From contig CALFXN010000329.1 of the NCBI GenBank assembly GCA_937957815.1, positions 1-29,509 of the forward strand: a stretch of DNA of 29,509 bases. Reading direction: 5' to 3'. Every line of letters begins with the position of its first letter. The stretch's first letter is position 1. Origin of the DNA: an uncultured Synergistales bacterium. GTDB taxonomy: Bacteria; Synergistota; Synergistia; Synergistales; Aminobacteriaceae. This document shows, in pieces, positions 7,658 to 17,134 of this stretch. Both the position numbers and the translations under genes were made by a program. The notes under the pieces are model-generated. The model ran no database searches, was not told the DNA's origin, and worked only from the letters and a program-made list of their open reading frames with translations.

Positions 7658-8740
7658 CTATTCCTCTTTATCCGAAATATCGTCATCCGGGAATTCGCGG
7701 GCTATTTCCCCGATTTCATCCCCTACCCCGAGGAAACAGTCCGTCATTCCGGGATCGAACGACGTCCCGCGCCCTTCGGCGACGACCGAAATCGCGCGGT
7801 CATGCGGAAACGGCTCCTTGTACACCCGACGGCTGACCAGTGCGTCGTACACGTCGGCAAGAGCCATGATCCGACCCGAAACCGGGATTTCGGCTCCCCC
7901 GACGCCGCGGGGGTATCCGCTTCCGTCCCATTTCTCGTGGTGGGAGTACGCGATCTCGGCCGCCAGACGCATGAACGAGTTGGATCCAAGCCTTTTTTCC
8001 GCCATACGCAACGCCCGGAGTCCATACACTGTGTGTCGCTTCATCTCCTCGAACTCCTCGTGCGTGAGCTTTCCCGGCTTTCTGAGAATCGCATCGGGAA
8101 CGCCGACCTTTCCGATATCGTGGAGTGGCGCGGATTTGTACAGGAGGTCGATCGTCGCGTCGTTCAGGGAGTCCCGGTATTCAGGAAGCAGGCTCAGACG
8201 TTCGGCGAGAAGGCGGACGTACCGCTGCGTCCGGAGTATGTGGCCGCCCGTCTCGGGATCCCGCGTTTCGGTGAGCGACGCGAGGCAATATATCGCCACC
8301 TCCTGTGTCGCCGCCAGTTCGGCGGTGCGTTCCCGCACGAGATCCTCCAGTTTGTCGCGATAGCGCTTGAGTTCGATCTGGTTGTTCACGCGCGATTTCA
8401 CGAGTTCGGGGCTGAAGGGTTTCGCGATGTAGTCCACCGCGCCGAGCGCAAGCCCGCGCGCCTCGTCGCTCTCGCTTGTCATCGCCGTCAGGAAGATGAC
8501 GGGGATATCGTTCGTCGCGGCATTCGCCTTGAGGCGACGGCACACCTCGTACCCGTCCATGCCGGGCATCATCACGTCGAGAAGGATCATGTCCGGCTTT
8601 TCTTCCGAGACCGCCTCGAGCGCGCCCGCTCCGTCCATCGCGACGCGGACGTCGTAAACCGCGTCGAGCGTTCCGACGAGGACATCGACGTTCGCCTCCG
8701 TATCGTCGACAACCAACACCTTCGGCGGACCTCCTGTCAT
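7658..8740 (-). CDS. Response regulator with HD-GYP domain (RpfG-like), copy B
   Basis: This 360-residue protein has the same architecture as copy A. The receiver (about 6-120) has the phospho-acceptor D55 in MILLDVMMP. The linker is [15 protein letters not shown], and the HD-GYP domain (about 150-340) has HD at 207-208, HHE at 267-269 and a canonical GSGYP at 273-277. It should hydrolyse cyclic-di-GMP. ATG 8740 overlaps the TGA of the hybrid-kinase gene as ATGA, with GGAGG upstream inside that gene. The two are therefore translationally coupled, and this regulator is the most likely phosphorelay target of the kinase. The last ~15 residues are acidic (DDDISDKEE). Confidence 0.94.
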   Translation of the reverse strand: MTGGPPKVLVVDDTEANVDVLVGTLDAVYDVRVAMDGAGALEAVSEEKPDMILLDVMMPGMDGYEVCRRLKANAATNDIPVIFLTAMTSESDEARGLALGAVDYIAKPFSPELVKSRVNNQIELKRYRDKLEDLVRERTAELAATQEVAIYCLASLTETRDPETGGHILRTQRYVRLLAERLSLLPEYRDSLNDATIDLLYKSAPLHDIGKVGVPDAILRKPGKLTHEEFEEMKRHTVYGLRALRMAEKRLGSNSFMRLAAEIAYSHHEKWDGSGYPRGVGGAEIPVSGRIMALADVYDALVSRRVYKEPFPHDRAISVVAEGRGTSFDPGMTDCFLGVGDEIGEIAREFPDDDISDKEE

Positions 8741-11700
8741 CCGTCTTTCGCCTCCTCTCCGGACAGCACGCGCAGGAGCGCCGTCACGCGGAGTTCCGCC
8801 TCCCTGAACTTGTACTGTCCGAGCAACGCGTCCATCTCGACCAGGGACCGGGAGTACCCGTCCGGCCACGAAAAGGCAAGGATCTCCGCCATGATTTCCC
8901 GGCACGGCCGCGGTTTGCGCTTTCGCATTTCGGGGAGCAGCCTTTCGAGCATCGACGCGAGCCGGGCAACGTCTCCGGGTTCGCTTCCTCCGGCGGACGA
9001 GGCTTCTTCCCCGGCAAGGCAGGCGACTACCGGATCGAGATCCCGGATCACGCGCACCAGCTCCTGCTCGAACGGCACCAGCGCACTCTCGTCCGTGAGT
9101 CCGGAGGAAACCGCCAGCGCCGATTCGAGGAGTTCGGCCCTTCTCTGGAGATCCGGCGCCCCGATCGTTCCCGCGACGCCTTTGATCGTGTGCGCCATTC
9201 TGAGGGCGCTCTCCGTGTCCCCGCCAGAGAGGGCGGAACGGATCTGTCCGGAAATCCCGGCGTAATCGCGATGGAACTTTCCCAAAAGGCTCGCGTACAG
9301 CTTCGTGTTCCCGGATACTCGGGAGAGACCGATCTCGCTGTTCACGACCGAGAGACTCGACAGGTCGCACGGATTCCCTTCCTCTTCCGGAACCGCTGGA
9401 TTCGGGACCGCGTATTCCGGCGGGAGCGTCCGCTCTCCGGGACGGATCCACCGCACGAGCGTCCGCAAAACGTCCGCAGGGTCTACGGGCTTGGTCACGT
9501 AATCGTCCATTCCGCTTTCGAGGACCCGTTCCCGCACCCCCGCCATGGCGTCGGCGGTCATCGCGACAATCGGCACGGCGGTGGCCGCTCCGCCGGGTCC
9601 GACCTCCGCCTTTTCCCGGCGACGGATCTCGGAGGCGGCCGCGAATCCATCCATCTCCGGCATCTGAAGGTCCATGAGGACGACGTCGTAGGGCGTGGAC
9701 GATCGTCTCGCCTCCGTCACCCGTTCGACGCCGATGCGTCCGTTTTCGGCGATGTCGACGAAGAACCCCTCCGACGAGAGAAGTTCCGTGGCGAGCTGCC
9801 GGTTGATTTCGTTGTCCTCTACCAGCAGCAGACGCGCCCCTCGGCGCTCGTCGAGCCCGTCCGGCGCCTCGATCTTCCGCTTCCCCTTCTCGATTCCCTG
9901 TTCCGCGGGATGCCCGAAAGCCTCCATGATCGCATCGAAGAGAAGGGACTGTGTCACGGGTTTGAGAAGATATCCGTCGAGATTGATCCGTTTCGCGTCC
10001 TCCATGACGTCATCCCGACCGTAACCGGTCACGAGGATGATTTTCGGGATCCGTTCGAGTGTGGATTCCTGCTGGATCCGTTTCGCCGCCTCGATGCCGT
10101 CCATTCCTGGCATCATCCAGTCCATGAAGACGAGGTCGAAGGGAAGCTCTCCCATAAAGGCGTCGGAACGGAGTTTTTCGACGGCCGCTTCCCCCGAGGC
10201 GGCGGAGAAAACGTCGCACGAGAACCCCCTCAGATAGTGCTCCATGACCTCGCGGAATGTGGCGTTATCGTCGACGACCATGATCTTCAGGCCGCGCACG
10301 GCCTCCGGAGCTGCGACGCGCGAGGACTGCCCTTTCCGGAGGCCGAATTCCGCGGTGAACCGGAAGACGCTTCCCTTCCCCGGCACGCTCTCGACTCCGA
10401 TCGAACCTCCCATGTGCTCGACGAGGTTGCGACTGATGCTCAGACCGAGTCCCGTTCCGCCATAGCGCCGCGTCGTCGAGGCATCGGCCTGTTCGAAGGA
10501 GCGAAAAAGCCTGTTTCGCTGCTCTTCCGTCATTCCGATTCCGGTATCGCTGACCGCGAAGTTCAGCGTCGCGTCGTCCGGGCCGGCCCGGCCGCACGCG
10601 ACGGAAACGACGACCTCGCCCCTTTCCGTGAACTTGACCGCATTGTTCACGAGGTTGAGCAACACCTGCCCCAGCCGCAACGGATCGCCGACGAGCGCCC
10701 CCGGAACGTCCGGAGCGACGTCGAAGATCAGTTCGAGTCCCTTCTCCTGTGCCTTCATCGTGACCTGATTCGCGAGATTTCCGAGGACTCCGCTGAGTTC
10801 GAAGTCGATTCGTTCGAGATCGAGTTTTCCGGCCTCGATCTTCGAGAAATCGAGAATGTCGTTGATGATCCCGAGGAGGTTCTGTGCCGAGGCGTTGACT
10901 TTCGTGACGTAGTCCCGCTGCTTCGGCGTAAGGTCGGTCCTGAGGGCCAGATGGCTCATTCCGATGATCGCGTTCATCGGCGTCCGGATCTCGTGGCTCA
11001 TGTTCGCGAGAAAGTCGCCCTTCGCCTTCGTCGCCTCTTCGGCCTCGCGCCGGGCCTTCTCGAGGTCCGCCAGCATTTCCTGCATCCTGCCCTTCGCACG
11101 GTCACGTTCGGCGATCTGCACGCGCAGCTCTTCGCCGGTGCGATTGAGTTCGGCGACGACATGCCGGAGTTCGTTTTCTGCCTGCTTTCTCGCGGATACC
11201 TCGGACGAGAGCCGTCGGTTCCAGAACAGGATCAGCGAGAGCAGGAAGAGTGCCCCTGCCGTGACTTTCCAGACGAGCGCGTAGTCGATTCCCTTCGCGT
11301 ATTCGACGTGCATCCAGCGGCTTTCGATCTCCCGGTGTTCCTGTTCCGTCATCGACGCGAAGACCTTGTCGATGATCGAGACAGCCTCAGGAAACCGCAA
11401 GTCGACGCCGATCCGGTGGTCGAACCGATACCCCGCCTCGCCCGCGATCTTGAGGTTCGAGAGACCGAGATCCCGCATCACCTCGATGGCGACCGCCATG
11501 TGCTCCACGAACGCGAACGCGCTGCCGTCGGCGACTCTCAGGAGTCCTTCGGCGACGTCGTTCGTTTCGACGATTCGGATTTCGGGGTAGTGCCTCCTGA
11601 GATAGTTCGCGGCCGTATACCCCCTGCCCGCGGCGACGGTCCGTCCCGCAAGCTCGCCGATGTCCCTGATGTAACTCACGTCGTTCCTCGTGACGATGAC

Positions 11701-13557
11701 GAGCGGAAAAGAGGCGTACGGGGCGGACAGGAGGATCTCCCGTCCAGCGTCGTCGCCGCTCGCGAGCGCCGGGATCATGTCGATCTCGCGGCGGGCGTAG
11801 GCATCGAGAACATCGGACGACGTGTCGCGTTTGCGATACTCGAAGCGCAGCCCGGAACGCTCCGTGATGATCTTCGGGTAATCGGCGATCAGTCCGTCGA
11901 AGGCTCCGGATTCATCGACGACGGATATCGGCCTCCAGTCGACATCGCTGAAGGTCATCGGTCCGTGGGATTCGACAAATGCCCGTTCGGCGGGCGTGAG
12001 CGGAATTCGCCCGTCCTTCCGGACCGACGCGGACTTCTTCCCGGTCCATTTTTCGTAGAGCCGCCGGACGTCGCTCTCCGGGATCAGCGCCATCCCACGA
12101 CGAAGGATCGACGCGAGCAGCGGCTGATCCTTCCTGACCGCGACGTGCAGCCGCAGCGGACCGGCTCCCGCGATTCCGATATCGTCGCCGCGGACGAGTT
12201 CCTGTTCCCCGAGCCTCTCGCAGAGGAATTCGACCACGGGAACCGCGTCGACAACGACGTCCGCCTTCCCCCGTGCGACGGCCCAGACCGCCTCGCTCGA
12301 ATCGGGAGTCTCGAACAGGTCGATCGAGGCGAAGCGATGAAGGATGTCCCGGAAAACGAACCCCCTCGTGACCGCGACGCGACGGCCGGAAAGATCCTTC
12401 ACCGAGGTCACGCGGGGCGTTCCCCGGCTCGTGAACGGAGCGACCTCGACGGACGCGTACGCGGGCAGGAACGAGAGGAACTCCTCCCGTTCAGAAGTTG
12501 CCGCGACATTCAAAAGGACATCGAGATCCCCGGAGCGAATCATCGAGAAGAAATCGTTCCACTTTCCGTGAGTGACGAAACGGATGTCAAGCCCCGTCTT
12601 TTCCGCGAGCAGCATCATGTATTCGATCGAGAGTCCCTTCGGAATGCCGCCCTCACGGTAGTTCAGCGGCGCCCAGTCCTCCTCGTTCTGGACGCGGATC
12701 TCCCGCGTGTTCGCGAGAAAGGTCTGTTCCTCGTCGGTAAGCGCGGCCGCGAACTCGGCCGGGATCTGTCTCGCGTGACGGACGATCCACTTCTTCTCCA
12801 GTCCGTCGCGATCCCTGACGGAGATCTTTCCGAGCCCATCGTTGATGAGAGGAAGCAGGTCGGCTCTGTCCCGGGATACGGCGGCGCAGTAGACCTGCGA
12901 GAAGAGCGGCGCGGATTCGTCGAATGAGAAGATGTTCGAGAGGCGGTTTTGTCCCAGAAAGTAGTTCAGGCCGATCTTCGTCGACACGAAGACCTTGACG
13001 TCCCCACGCATCGCTGCGCGGAAGAGCGCGTCGAAGTCGTCGTAGAACGCGATTCGCGAAGCCGGGAGACGGGCCCAGAGAAAATCCTGCGTATAGCCGC
13101 TGGTGGCGATGCCGACGATCAGTCCGGACGTGTCGTCGAGCGTCCGGACGCGGCGGATCGCCGGGTGGGAGAACAGGAAGTAGTCGAGGCTCAGGATTGG
13201 GGCGGAAAACGCGAGGTACGATTCCCGCTCCGGCGTGCGGAAGACTCCGGCATGGATATCGGCGCTTCCCGTCCTGAGGTATTCGAGTGATTCGTTCAGT
13301 CCGGGGGCGCGCACGAGGTCGACGGACACTCCGGCCTTTTCCGACCAGAGCCGCCAGAAGTCTGCGAAGAGCCCTATCGCGTCCCCGGATTCGCTCTCGA
13401 ACTTCAGCGGCGCGACGCCTGGGTTGTAGACAAAACTCAGCCGCGCTCCTCCCGACGTGGCGCCGGAATGCGTCGGAAACATCATGAAGGTCGCGAGCAG
13501 AAGAACGGCGAACAATGGAACGAACCGGCCGGAACGGGAACGGTCGCATTTCCGCAT
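8737..13557 (-). CDS. Hybrid sensor kinase with three periplasmic SBP modules (BvgS-like phosphorelay)
   Basis: This is a 1606-residue membrane phosphorelay protein. It has an N-terminal signal/anchor segment (about 11-27) and three consecutive family-3 solute-binding-like modules outside the membrane (about 38-262, 284-505 and 530-752). One transmembrane helix (about 759-779) leads to a coiled linker (785-846). Inside are HisKA with H855 ([13 protein letters not shown]) and an HATPase domain with N972 ([11 protein letters not shown]), DTGIGM and GGTGLGL. Two receivers follow, with D1146 (FMDWMMP) and D1296 (LMDLQMP), then an Hpt domain with H1456 (AHTIKG). This is the BvgS/EvgS plan with one extra binding module. 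Ligands are probably amino acids or similar small solutes. ATG 13557 has GGAGAGG about 8 nt upstream. The 164-bp gap before it holds AT-rich candidates (for example TAGAAT on the minus strand) but no convincing promoter. The gene ends in an ATGA overlap with an HD-GYP regulator. Confidence 0.95.
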   Translation of the reverse strand: MRKCDRSRSGRFVPLFAVLLLATFMMFPTHSGATSGGARLSFVYNPGVAPLKFESESGDAIGLFADFWRLWSEKAGVSVDLVRAPGLNESLEYLRTGSADIHAGVFRTPERESYLAFSAPILSLDYFLFSHPAIRRVRTLDDTSGLIVGIATSGYTQDFLWARLPASRIAFYDDFDALFRAAMRGDVKVFVSTKIGLNYFLGQNRLSNIFSFDESAPLFSQVYCAAVSRDRADLLPLINDGLGKISVRDRDGLEKKWIVRHARQIPAEFAAALTDEEQTFLANTREIRVQNEEDWAPLNYREGGIPKGLSIEYMMLLAEKTGLDIRFVTHGKWNDFFSMIRSGDLDVLLNVAATSEREEFLSFLPAYASVEVAPFTSRGTPRVTSVKDLSGRRVAVTRGFVFRDILHRFASIDLFETPDSSEAVWAVARGKADVVVDAVPVVEFLCERLGEQELVRGDDIGIAGAGPLRLHVAVRKDQPLLASILRRGMALIPESDVRRLYEKWTGKKSASVRKDGRIPLTPAERAFVESHGPMTFSDVDWRPISVVDESGAFDGLIADYPKIITERSGLRFEYRKRDTSSDVLDAYARREIDMIPALASGDDAGREILLSAPYASFPLVIVTRNDVSYIRDIGELAGRTVAAGRGYTAANYLRRHYPEIRIVETNDVAEGLLRVADGSAFAFVEHMAVAIEVMRDLGLSNLKIAGEAGYRFDHRIGVDLRFPEAVSIIDKVFASMTEQEHREIESRWMHVEYAKGIDYALVWKVTAGALFLLSLILFWNRRLSSEVSARKQAENELRHVVAELNRTGEELRVQIAERDRAKGRMQEMLADLEKARREAEEATKAKGDFLANMSHEIRTPMNAIIGMSHLALRTDLTPKQRDYVTKVNASAQNLLGIINDILDFSKIEAGKLDLERIDFELSGVLGNLANQVTMKAQEKGLELIFDVAPDVPGALVGDPLRLGQVLLNLVNNAVKFTERGEVVVSVACGRAGPDDATLNFAVSDTGIGMTEEQRNRLFRSFEQADASTTRRYGGTGLGLSISRNLVEHMGGSIGVESVPGKGSVFRFTAEFGLRKGQSSRVAAPEAVRGLKIMVVDDNATFREVMEHYLRGFSCDVFSAASGEAAVEKLRSDAFMGELPFDLVFMDWMMPGMDGIEAAKRIQQESTLERIPKIILVTGYGRDDVMEDAKRINLDGYLLKPVTQSLLFDAIMEAFGHPAEQGIEKGKRKIEAPDGLDERRGARLLLVEDNEINRQLATELLSSEGFFVDIAENGRIGVERVTEARRSSTPYDVVLMDLQMPEMDGFAAASEIRRREKAEVGPGGAATAVPIVAMTADAMAGVRERVLESGMDDYVTKPVDPADVLRTLVRWIRPGERTLPPEYAVPNPAVPEEEGNPCDLSSLSVVNSEIGLSRVSGNTKLYASLLGKFHRDYAGISGQIRSALSGGDTESALRMAHTIKGVAGTIGAPDLQRRAELLESALAVSSGLTDESALVPFEQELVRVIRDLDPVVACLAGEEASSAGGSEPGDVARLASMLERLLPEMRKRKPRPCREIMAEILAFSWPDGYSRSLVEMDALLGQYKFREAELRVTALLRVLSGEEAKDG

Positions 13558-13721
13558 CGGGCACCTCTCCTCGGAGACTGCGTCAGAATGCGTTCATGTT
13601 TCCCCGGGTTTCCGGAATACCGTGTCGTATAATCGCCTGTCTGCGGACATACGAACCCTGTCAGTTGTATTCTATCAGAATCTTCGCTCTCCCGCTCCGT
13701 TTTTCCCTCGTTTTGTCCGCG

Positions 13722-14666
13722 TCAGGCCGTGAGCCGGCCTCCTTCGACGACGACGCGGCCGTCGAGCCGCAGCGTCGGCTTGCGCATGACGCCGTCGATG
13801 TGAATTCCCGCGGCGACGGTTCCTCCGAACGTATCGTTGCTGCCGAGCGCGATGTGTACCGTCCCGTAGATCTTTTCATCCTCGAGAATCACGCCCGTGA
13901 AGCGTGCGCGGTCGTTCGTCCCGATGCCGAGCTCCGCGAGGTTGCGGGCCTTCGGATTGTCCCCGAGCTGCGCGAGGATCGTGGAGCCTCCCCTTCCCTC
14001 GATGCCGGCGAGAAGCCCGTCCCGGAACGTCAGCAGCAGCGGTTCGTCGAGGACGCCGAGCCCGACGAACGATCCGTCGATGACCACGGAGCCGTTCGCA
14101 CTCCCTTCGACCGGCGCGATGTACGCCTCTCCCGAAGGGAGGTTGCCCGATTCGCCCCTGTTGCGATAGACGCCCGTGCTCGGATGCCCTTCGCGCCCGG
14201 CGAGGGACATCGAGAGAGAGTGTCCGCCCGTTATGATCTCGGCCGTTCCGGCGTGGGAAAGCAACTCAGTGTAGCGTTTCGTCACCGCTTCGACGATCGT
14301 GTAGTCGGCCGTGATCGGACCGTTGAAGTACATATCCCCGGTGATTCGCGGCATCGTCGCCACGCGGGCTCCCGCTTCGCACGCGCGCTTTCGCGCCTGC
14401 GTATGCGTCAGCGAGGCCCCGGTCGGGGCCACAACGACGTCGGCGGCCTTCATCGCGGCCGAGACGATGTCGTCCGGCTCAGCGCCGTTCCGTTCGGGAA
14501 CGGGAATCCGGATCGCAGCCGTCTTCGCACCCAGGGCGCATCCCGCGAGAAACAGACTCTCGCCGATCTGCAATGTCGTCTCGTCGTAGACGACGACCAG
14601 CCGTTCGCCGGCGACAAGCCCCATATTGTCCTTCAGAAGCCGCTTCGACACATCGACGAAATCCAT
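13722..14666 (-). CDS. M29-type aminopeptidase (leucyl aminopeptidase-like)
   Basis: The 314-residue protein resembles the M29 (aminopeptidase T) family, metal-dependent exopeptidases that remove N-terminal residues from peptides. The expected metal ligands are all visible: E180 in NLPSGEAYIAP, E245 in LAELGIGTN, H271 in GTVHIALG, and H289 and D291 in GIHIDGV. It is shorter than classic M29 enzymes (about 400 residues), with the reduction in the N-terminal half, as in several uncharacterised relatives. There is no signal peptide, so it is cytosolic. The start is ATG 14666 with GAGGAGGGG about 10 nt upstream; the frame extends further upstream but overlaps the AroM gene. It is last in the seven-gene OPT operon, 17 nt after the AroM stop. 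It probably acts on the material imported by the OPT transporter. Confidence 0.85.
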   Translation of the reverse strand: MDFVDVSKRLLKDNMGLVAGERLVVVYDETTLQIGESLFLAGCALGAKTAAIRIPVPERNGAEPDDIVSAAMKAADVVVAPTGASLTHTQARKRACEAGARVATMPRITGDMYFNGPITADYTIVEAVTKRYTELLSHAGTAEIITGGHSLSMSLAGREGHPSTGVYRNRGESGNLPSGEAYIAPVEGSANGSVVIDGSFVGLGVLDEPLLLTFRDGLLAGIEGRGGSTILAQLGDNPKARNLAELGIGTNDRARFTGVILEDEKIYGTVHIALGSNDTFGGTVAAGIHIDGVMRKPTLRLDGRVVVEGGRLTA

Positions 14667-14683
14667 ATTTCGAACGCCCCTCC

Positions 14684-15358
14684 TCATCCGATCAGTTCGC
14701 GAACGACGCGGGCGACGATGCCCCGCGCCAGGATCACGGGCCTGTCCGTCACTTCCCGGACCGCTTCCTGCATCGCAAGCGTATACCCCATGCAGTCCAT
14801 GACCGTGAGATCGGCCCCCCATTCCTTCATCTCCGCCGCGGCCGCCCGAACGGCCCTTTCGGCATCCGCGTAGGGCGACGCCGGAACCACGCGAAGATCC
14901 GAGCAGACGCTCTTCCAGCGACGTCCGGATTGCGCGATCTGGTCGCGCGACGGCGTCAGGAACCCGACGCGCAATCCTTTCGCGACCGCCTCGACCGTAT
15001 TGTACAGGATGCGTTGCGGACGCAGGAGCAGACCGTCGGTCGGGAAATCCGGGAATTCTCCCGTGCAGAGCAGCAGAACGGTCGAAAGACCGTTGTCGAA
15101 ATGCTCCGCGATCCTGGCTTCCACGCGGGGCGCGATATATTTTTCGGCGACCTGGATCGACGAACCGTCCGCCAGGCGCGTGACGAGAACGTAGTCTCCG
15201 GTCTCGGGGGCGAGAGACGCGATCTCGTCCCGGGAGAGTCCGTCGAGCGCGCCGGCCTCGACGATGTCGATTCCGTCGCCGAGAATCGCGCGCAGATCGG
15301 GCGTCACGTCCGTTCGCGGCGACTGTCCGATCGTCACCGTTCCGAGAATCCGTTTCAT
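14684..15358 (-). CDS. AroM-family protein
   Basis: The 224-residue protein is recognised from its start (KRILGTVTIGQSPRTDV) and from LLLCTGEFPDF as an AroM-family protein. The E. coli namesake is encoded beside aroL but has no established reaction. The fold is thought to belong with Asp/Glu racemases. In line with that, one Cys lies in each half: C98 in LLLCTGEF and C189 in TVMDCMGYT, the positions expected for a two-cysteine racemase-type site. ATG 15358 forms an ATGA overlap with the stop of the upstream unknown gene and has an AAGGAG site 8 nt before it. The location in a peptide-uptake operon argues for a role in amino-acid or amide chemistry rather than shikimate metabolism. This is inference. 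Confidence 0.85.
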   Translation of the reverse strand: MKRILGTVTIGQSPRTDVTPDLRAILGDGIDIVEAGALDGLSRDEIASLAPETGDYVLVTRLADGSSIQVAEKYIAPRVEARIAEHFDNGLSTVLLLCTGEFPDFPTDGLLLRPQRILYNTVEAVAKGLRVGFLTPSRDQIAQSGRRWKSVCSDLRVVPASPYADAERAVRAAAAEMKEWGADLTVMDCMGYTLAMQEAVREVTDRPVILARGIVARVVRELIG

Positions 15359-16194
15359 CGGTCATTCTCCTTTCGAAGTTCGTCCCGATAACAGCACGCG
15401 AGATGATCCGCGCCGTTCGGTCCGCAGCGGAGGCACTCGTCGATGGAGCCGGCGACGCCGCTCGTCTCCGCTCCCCTGACACTCTCGAGAACCATCCGGA
15501 ACGTCTCGAACCATCGGTCGTCGCCATCGACGACGAACGTCGCTCCGCCTTCGGCTCCCGAGACGCCGCCGCGTCCGATTACCCACGCGTCGCGCGCCCC
15601 GAGCGCGCGCAACGCCTCGGGTTCGCTCACGATCCGCCCGAAGAGGGGCACGAGTCCCACCGCCATGCCCATGGACCACACCGGCGCCTTTCGGCCGCAG
15701 GCTTTCATCGCCTCCGGCACGGAAGTCGGGGAGATCTTCTCGACTCCCGCGGCGATGATGCATCGCACCCCCTGCGACGGCAGGAGCGGCAGTATCCGTC
15801 CCGGCTCGCCGCCCATGAACCGCCCGGCCATCATCGCCGCGTTCCCGCAGGAGTCGACGATGTTGGCGCCGCAGACGACGACGTCGTCCGGACCCATCTC
15901 GGCGGCGATCGCCTCGAGACGGCCATCTGCCGCTTCGGGACGCCCTCCGCGAAGCAACAGGGAGTGCGCCCCTTCGACGGTCCGGGCCGCCGCGACGGTC
16001 CCCCGGAGGGATATCCGTCCGGAAATCCGGAGCGGCGTCCCGGCCAGTTCTTCCGCGAGCGCCGAGACCGTCGTCCCGCCCTTGAGCAGGATCATCCCGT
16101 CCGCCAACGCGCGGCGCACTTCGGGAAGCGCGGCGATCCCCTTCGCGATCAGTTTTTTGCCTTCCGCGACGGTAAGGGAAAACTGCGCTTTCAT
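15355..16194 (-). CDS. Conserved-looking protein of unknown function with Cys/His-rich tail
   Basis: I do not recognise this 279-residue protein. No signal peptide or transmembrane segment is visible, so it is probably cytosolic. It opens with a helical region, then LLKGGTTVSALAEELAG (about 37-52) and ISGRISLRGTVAA, which suggests a nucleotide or phosphate loop. VVVCGANIVDSCGNAAMMAG lies at about 105-123, and a long hydrophobic/Gly region (SMGMAVGLVPLFGR) at about 174-187. The tail has C254-x2-C257, H264 and C267-C268, which could bind a metal. Codon use matches its neighbours. It starts 1 nt after the DUF1177 stop (TGAGATG) with no good ribosome site of its own, so it depends on translational coupling. 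It overlaps the AroM gene by ATGA. The tight packing implies it works with both neighbours. Confidence 0.85.
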   Translation of the reverse strand: MKAQFSLTVAEGKKLIAKGIAALPEVRRALADGMILLKGGTTVSALAEELAGTPLRISGRISLRGTVAAARTVEGAHSLLLRGGRPEAADGRLEAIAAEMGPDDVVVCGANIVDSCGNAAMMAGRFMGGEPGRILPLLPSQGVRCIIAAGVEKISPTSVPEAMKACGRKAPVWSMGMAVGLVPLFGRIVSEPEALRALGARDAWVIGRGGVSGAEGGATFVVDGDDRWFETFRMVLESVRGAETSGVAGSIDECLRCGPNGADHLACCYRDELRKENDR

Positions 16195-16195
16195 C

Positions 16196-17131
16196 TCATA
16201 CGTCGCCCATTCCCTGAAGGTGCGTCATCGGGCCGTAGAGTTCGACCATGCGGTCGTATTCGGTCGGATCGTAGAAAGACAGATTCCCTTCGCCGAAGGC
16301 CTTCGCGACCTCGATGACGAACCGGACGGCCGATTCGATATCGACCGGCTGCGACGCACCCGTCGCGCATCCGGGAACCGCCGACTCCGCCGTAAGCGCG
16401 ACGCCGACAACCGGAGCCGACGTCGCCGTGCACGGCTGCAGGATGCTGTTCAGATGGTAGAGTCCGTTGCCGTACGGGGTGATGTCCTGCATCGACAGCG
16501 GGAAGACGACGGGGGCGCGCCCGGTCACGTACGACATGACGGAGAGCAGGTCCTCGCTGACGCGCATGATCCAGCCCTCCCTGACGGTCGGCGAGATGGC
16601 GAACCCGCGATGGTTGATGACCCAGTTGCCGCGCGTCGTATCCACGGAGAGGACCGCGTCGAGATTTCCGGACATCTCCTCCGCGTTCGCGATCGCCATG
16701 TTGATCGGAGAATCCATGAACGGGACGGGGTCGTGCGGGCGCGTCGGAGCGTTCGGACAGATGTGGGTCGATACGAAGACGTCACCTTTCAGGACGTCTC
16801 CGACGGCCGACATGCGGGCCAGCTTCATCGCCGTCGCCACGGCCGTGACGGCTCCGTCTGCGTCCGACACCAGGCCGGTCCGCTCGGGTCTCGCCCCGAT
16901 GCCGCCCAGTCGTCCGACGATTCCGAGCGTCGGGGCTGTTCCCCCCGATATTCTGCCCGACGAACCGCGTACCCAGACCTTCACGAAGTCGGTGTTTCCT
17001 TTCGGTCCCGTGACGGTCCGCACGACGACGTCCGCCTCCCCCGCCTCCAGAATCGCCGCCCTGACGGATTCTCCCGTGACGACCGGAGAATCCAGAAGTT
17101 CCATGGCCTTCATGGTCCAGTAGAGAGACAT
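16196..17131 (-). CDS. DUF1177 family protein
   Basis: The 311-residue protein matches what I know of DUF1177: an N-terminal MKAMELLDSP-type segment, VRTVTGPKGNTDF (about 37-49), GLVSDADGA (86-94), and the His/Cys/Pro-rich STHICPNAPTRPHDPVPFMD (121-140). Conserved acidic and His residues in these segments look like a metal or catalytic site, but the family has no assigned reaction that I know of. There is no signal peptide. ATG 17131 has AAGGAG 7 nt upstream and starts 3 nt after the DUF917 stop. The stop is followed after 1 nt by the unknown gene. A hydrolase acting on the imported substrate is a guess from the neighbours. Confidence 0.85.
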   Translation of the reverse strand: MSLYWTMKAMELLDSPVVTGESVRAAILEAGEADVVVRTVTGPKGNTDFVKVWVRGSSGRISGGTAPTLGIVGRLGGIGARPERTGLVSDADGAVTAVATAMKLARMSAVGDVLKGDVFVSTHICPNAPTRPHDPVPFMDSPINMAIANAEEMSGNLDAVLSVDTTRGNWVINHRGFAISPTVREGWIMRVSEDLLSVMSYVTGRAPVVFPLSMQDITPYGNGLYHLNSILQPCTATSAPVVGVALTAESAVPGCATGASQPVDIESAVRFVIEVAKAFGEGNLSFYDPTEYDRMVELYGPMTHLQGMGDV

Positions 17132-17134
17132 GAA

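Noticed and set aside
6884..9265. Long open frame on the plus strand opposite the tandem HD-GYP genes
   Set aside because: It is a shadow of the two paralogous HD-GYP genes; its apparent internal repeat merely reflects their similarity.
9190..12927. Very long open frame on the plus strand opposite the hybrid kinase
   Set aside because: It mirrors the codon structure of the kinase gene, which has unmistakable domains on the other strand; the translated plus-strand product is rich in Arg, Asp and Glu with no family pattern.
13628..13633. Perfect TATAAT on the plus strand in the gap before the hybrid kinase
   Set aside because: No plus-strand gene lies downstream and no -35 is visible; it could only give antisense RNA to the OPT operon end, for which there is no evidence.
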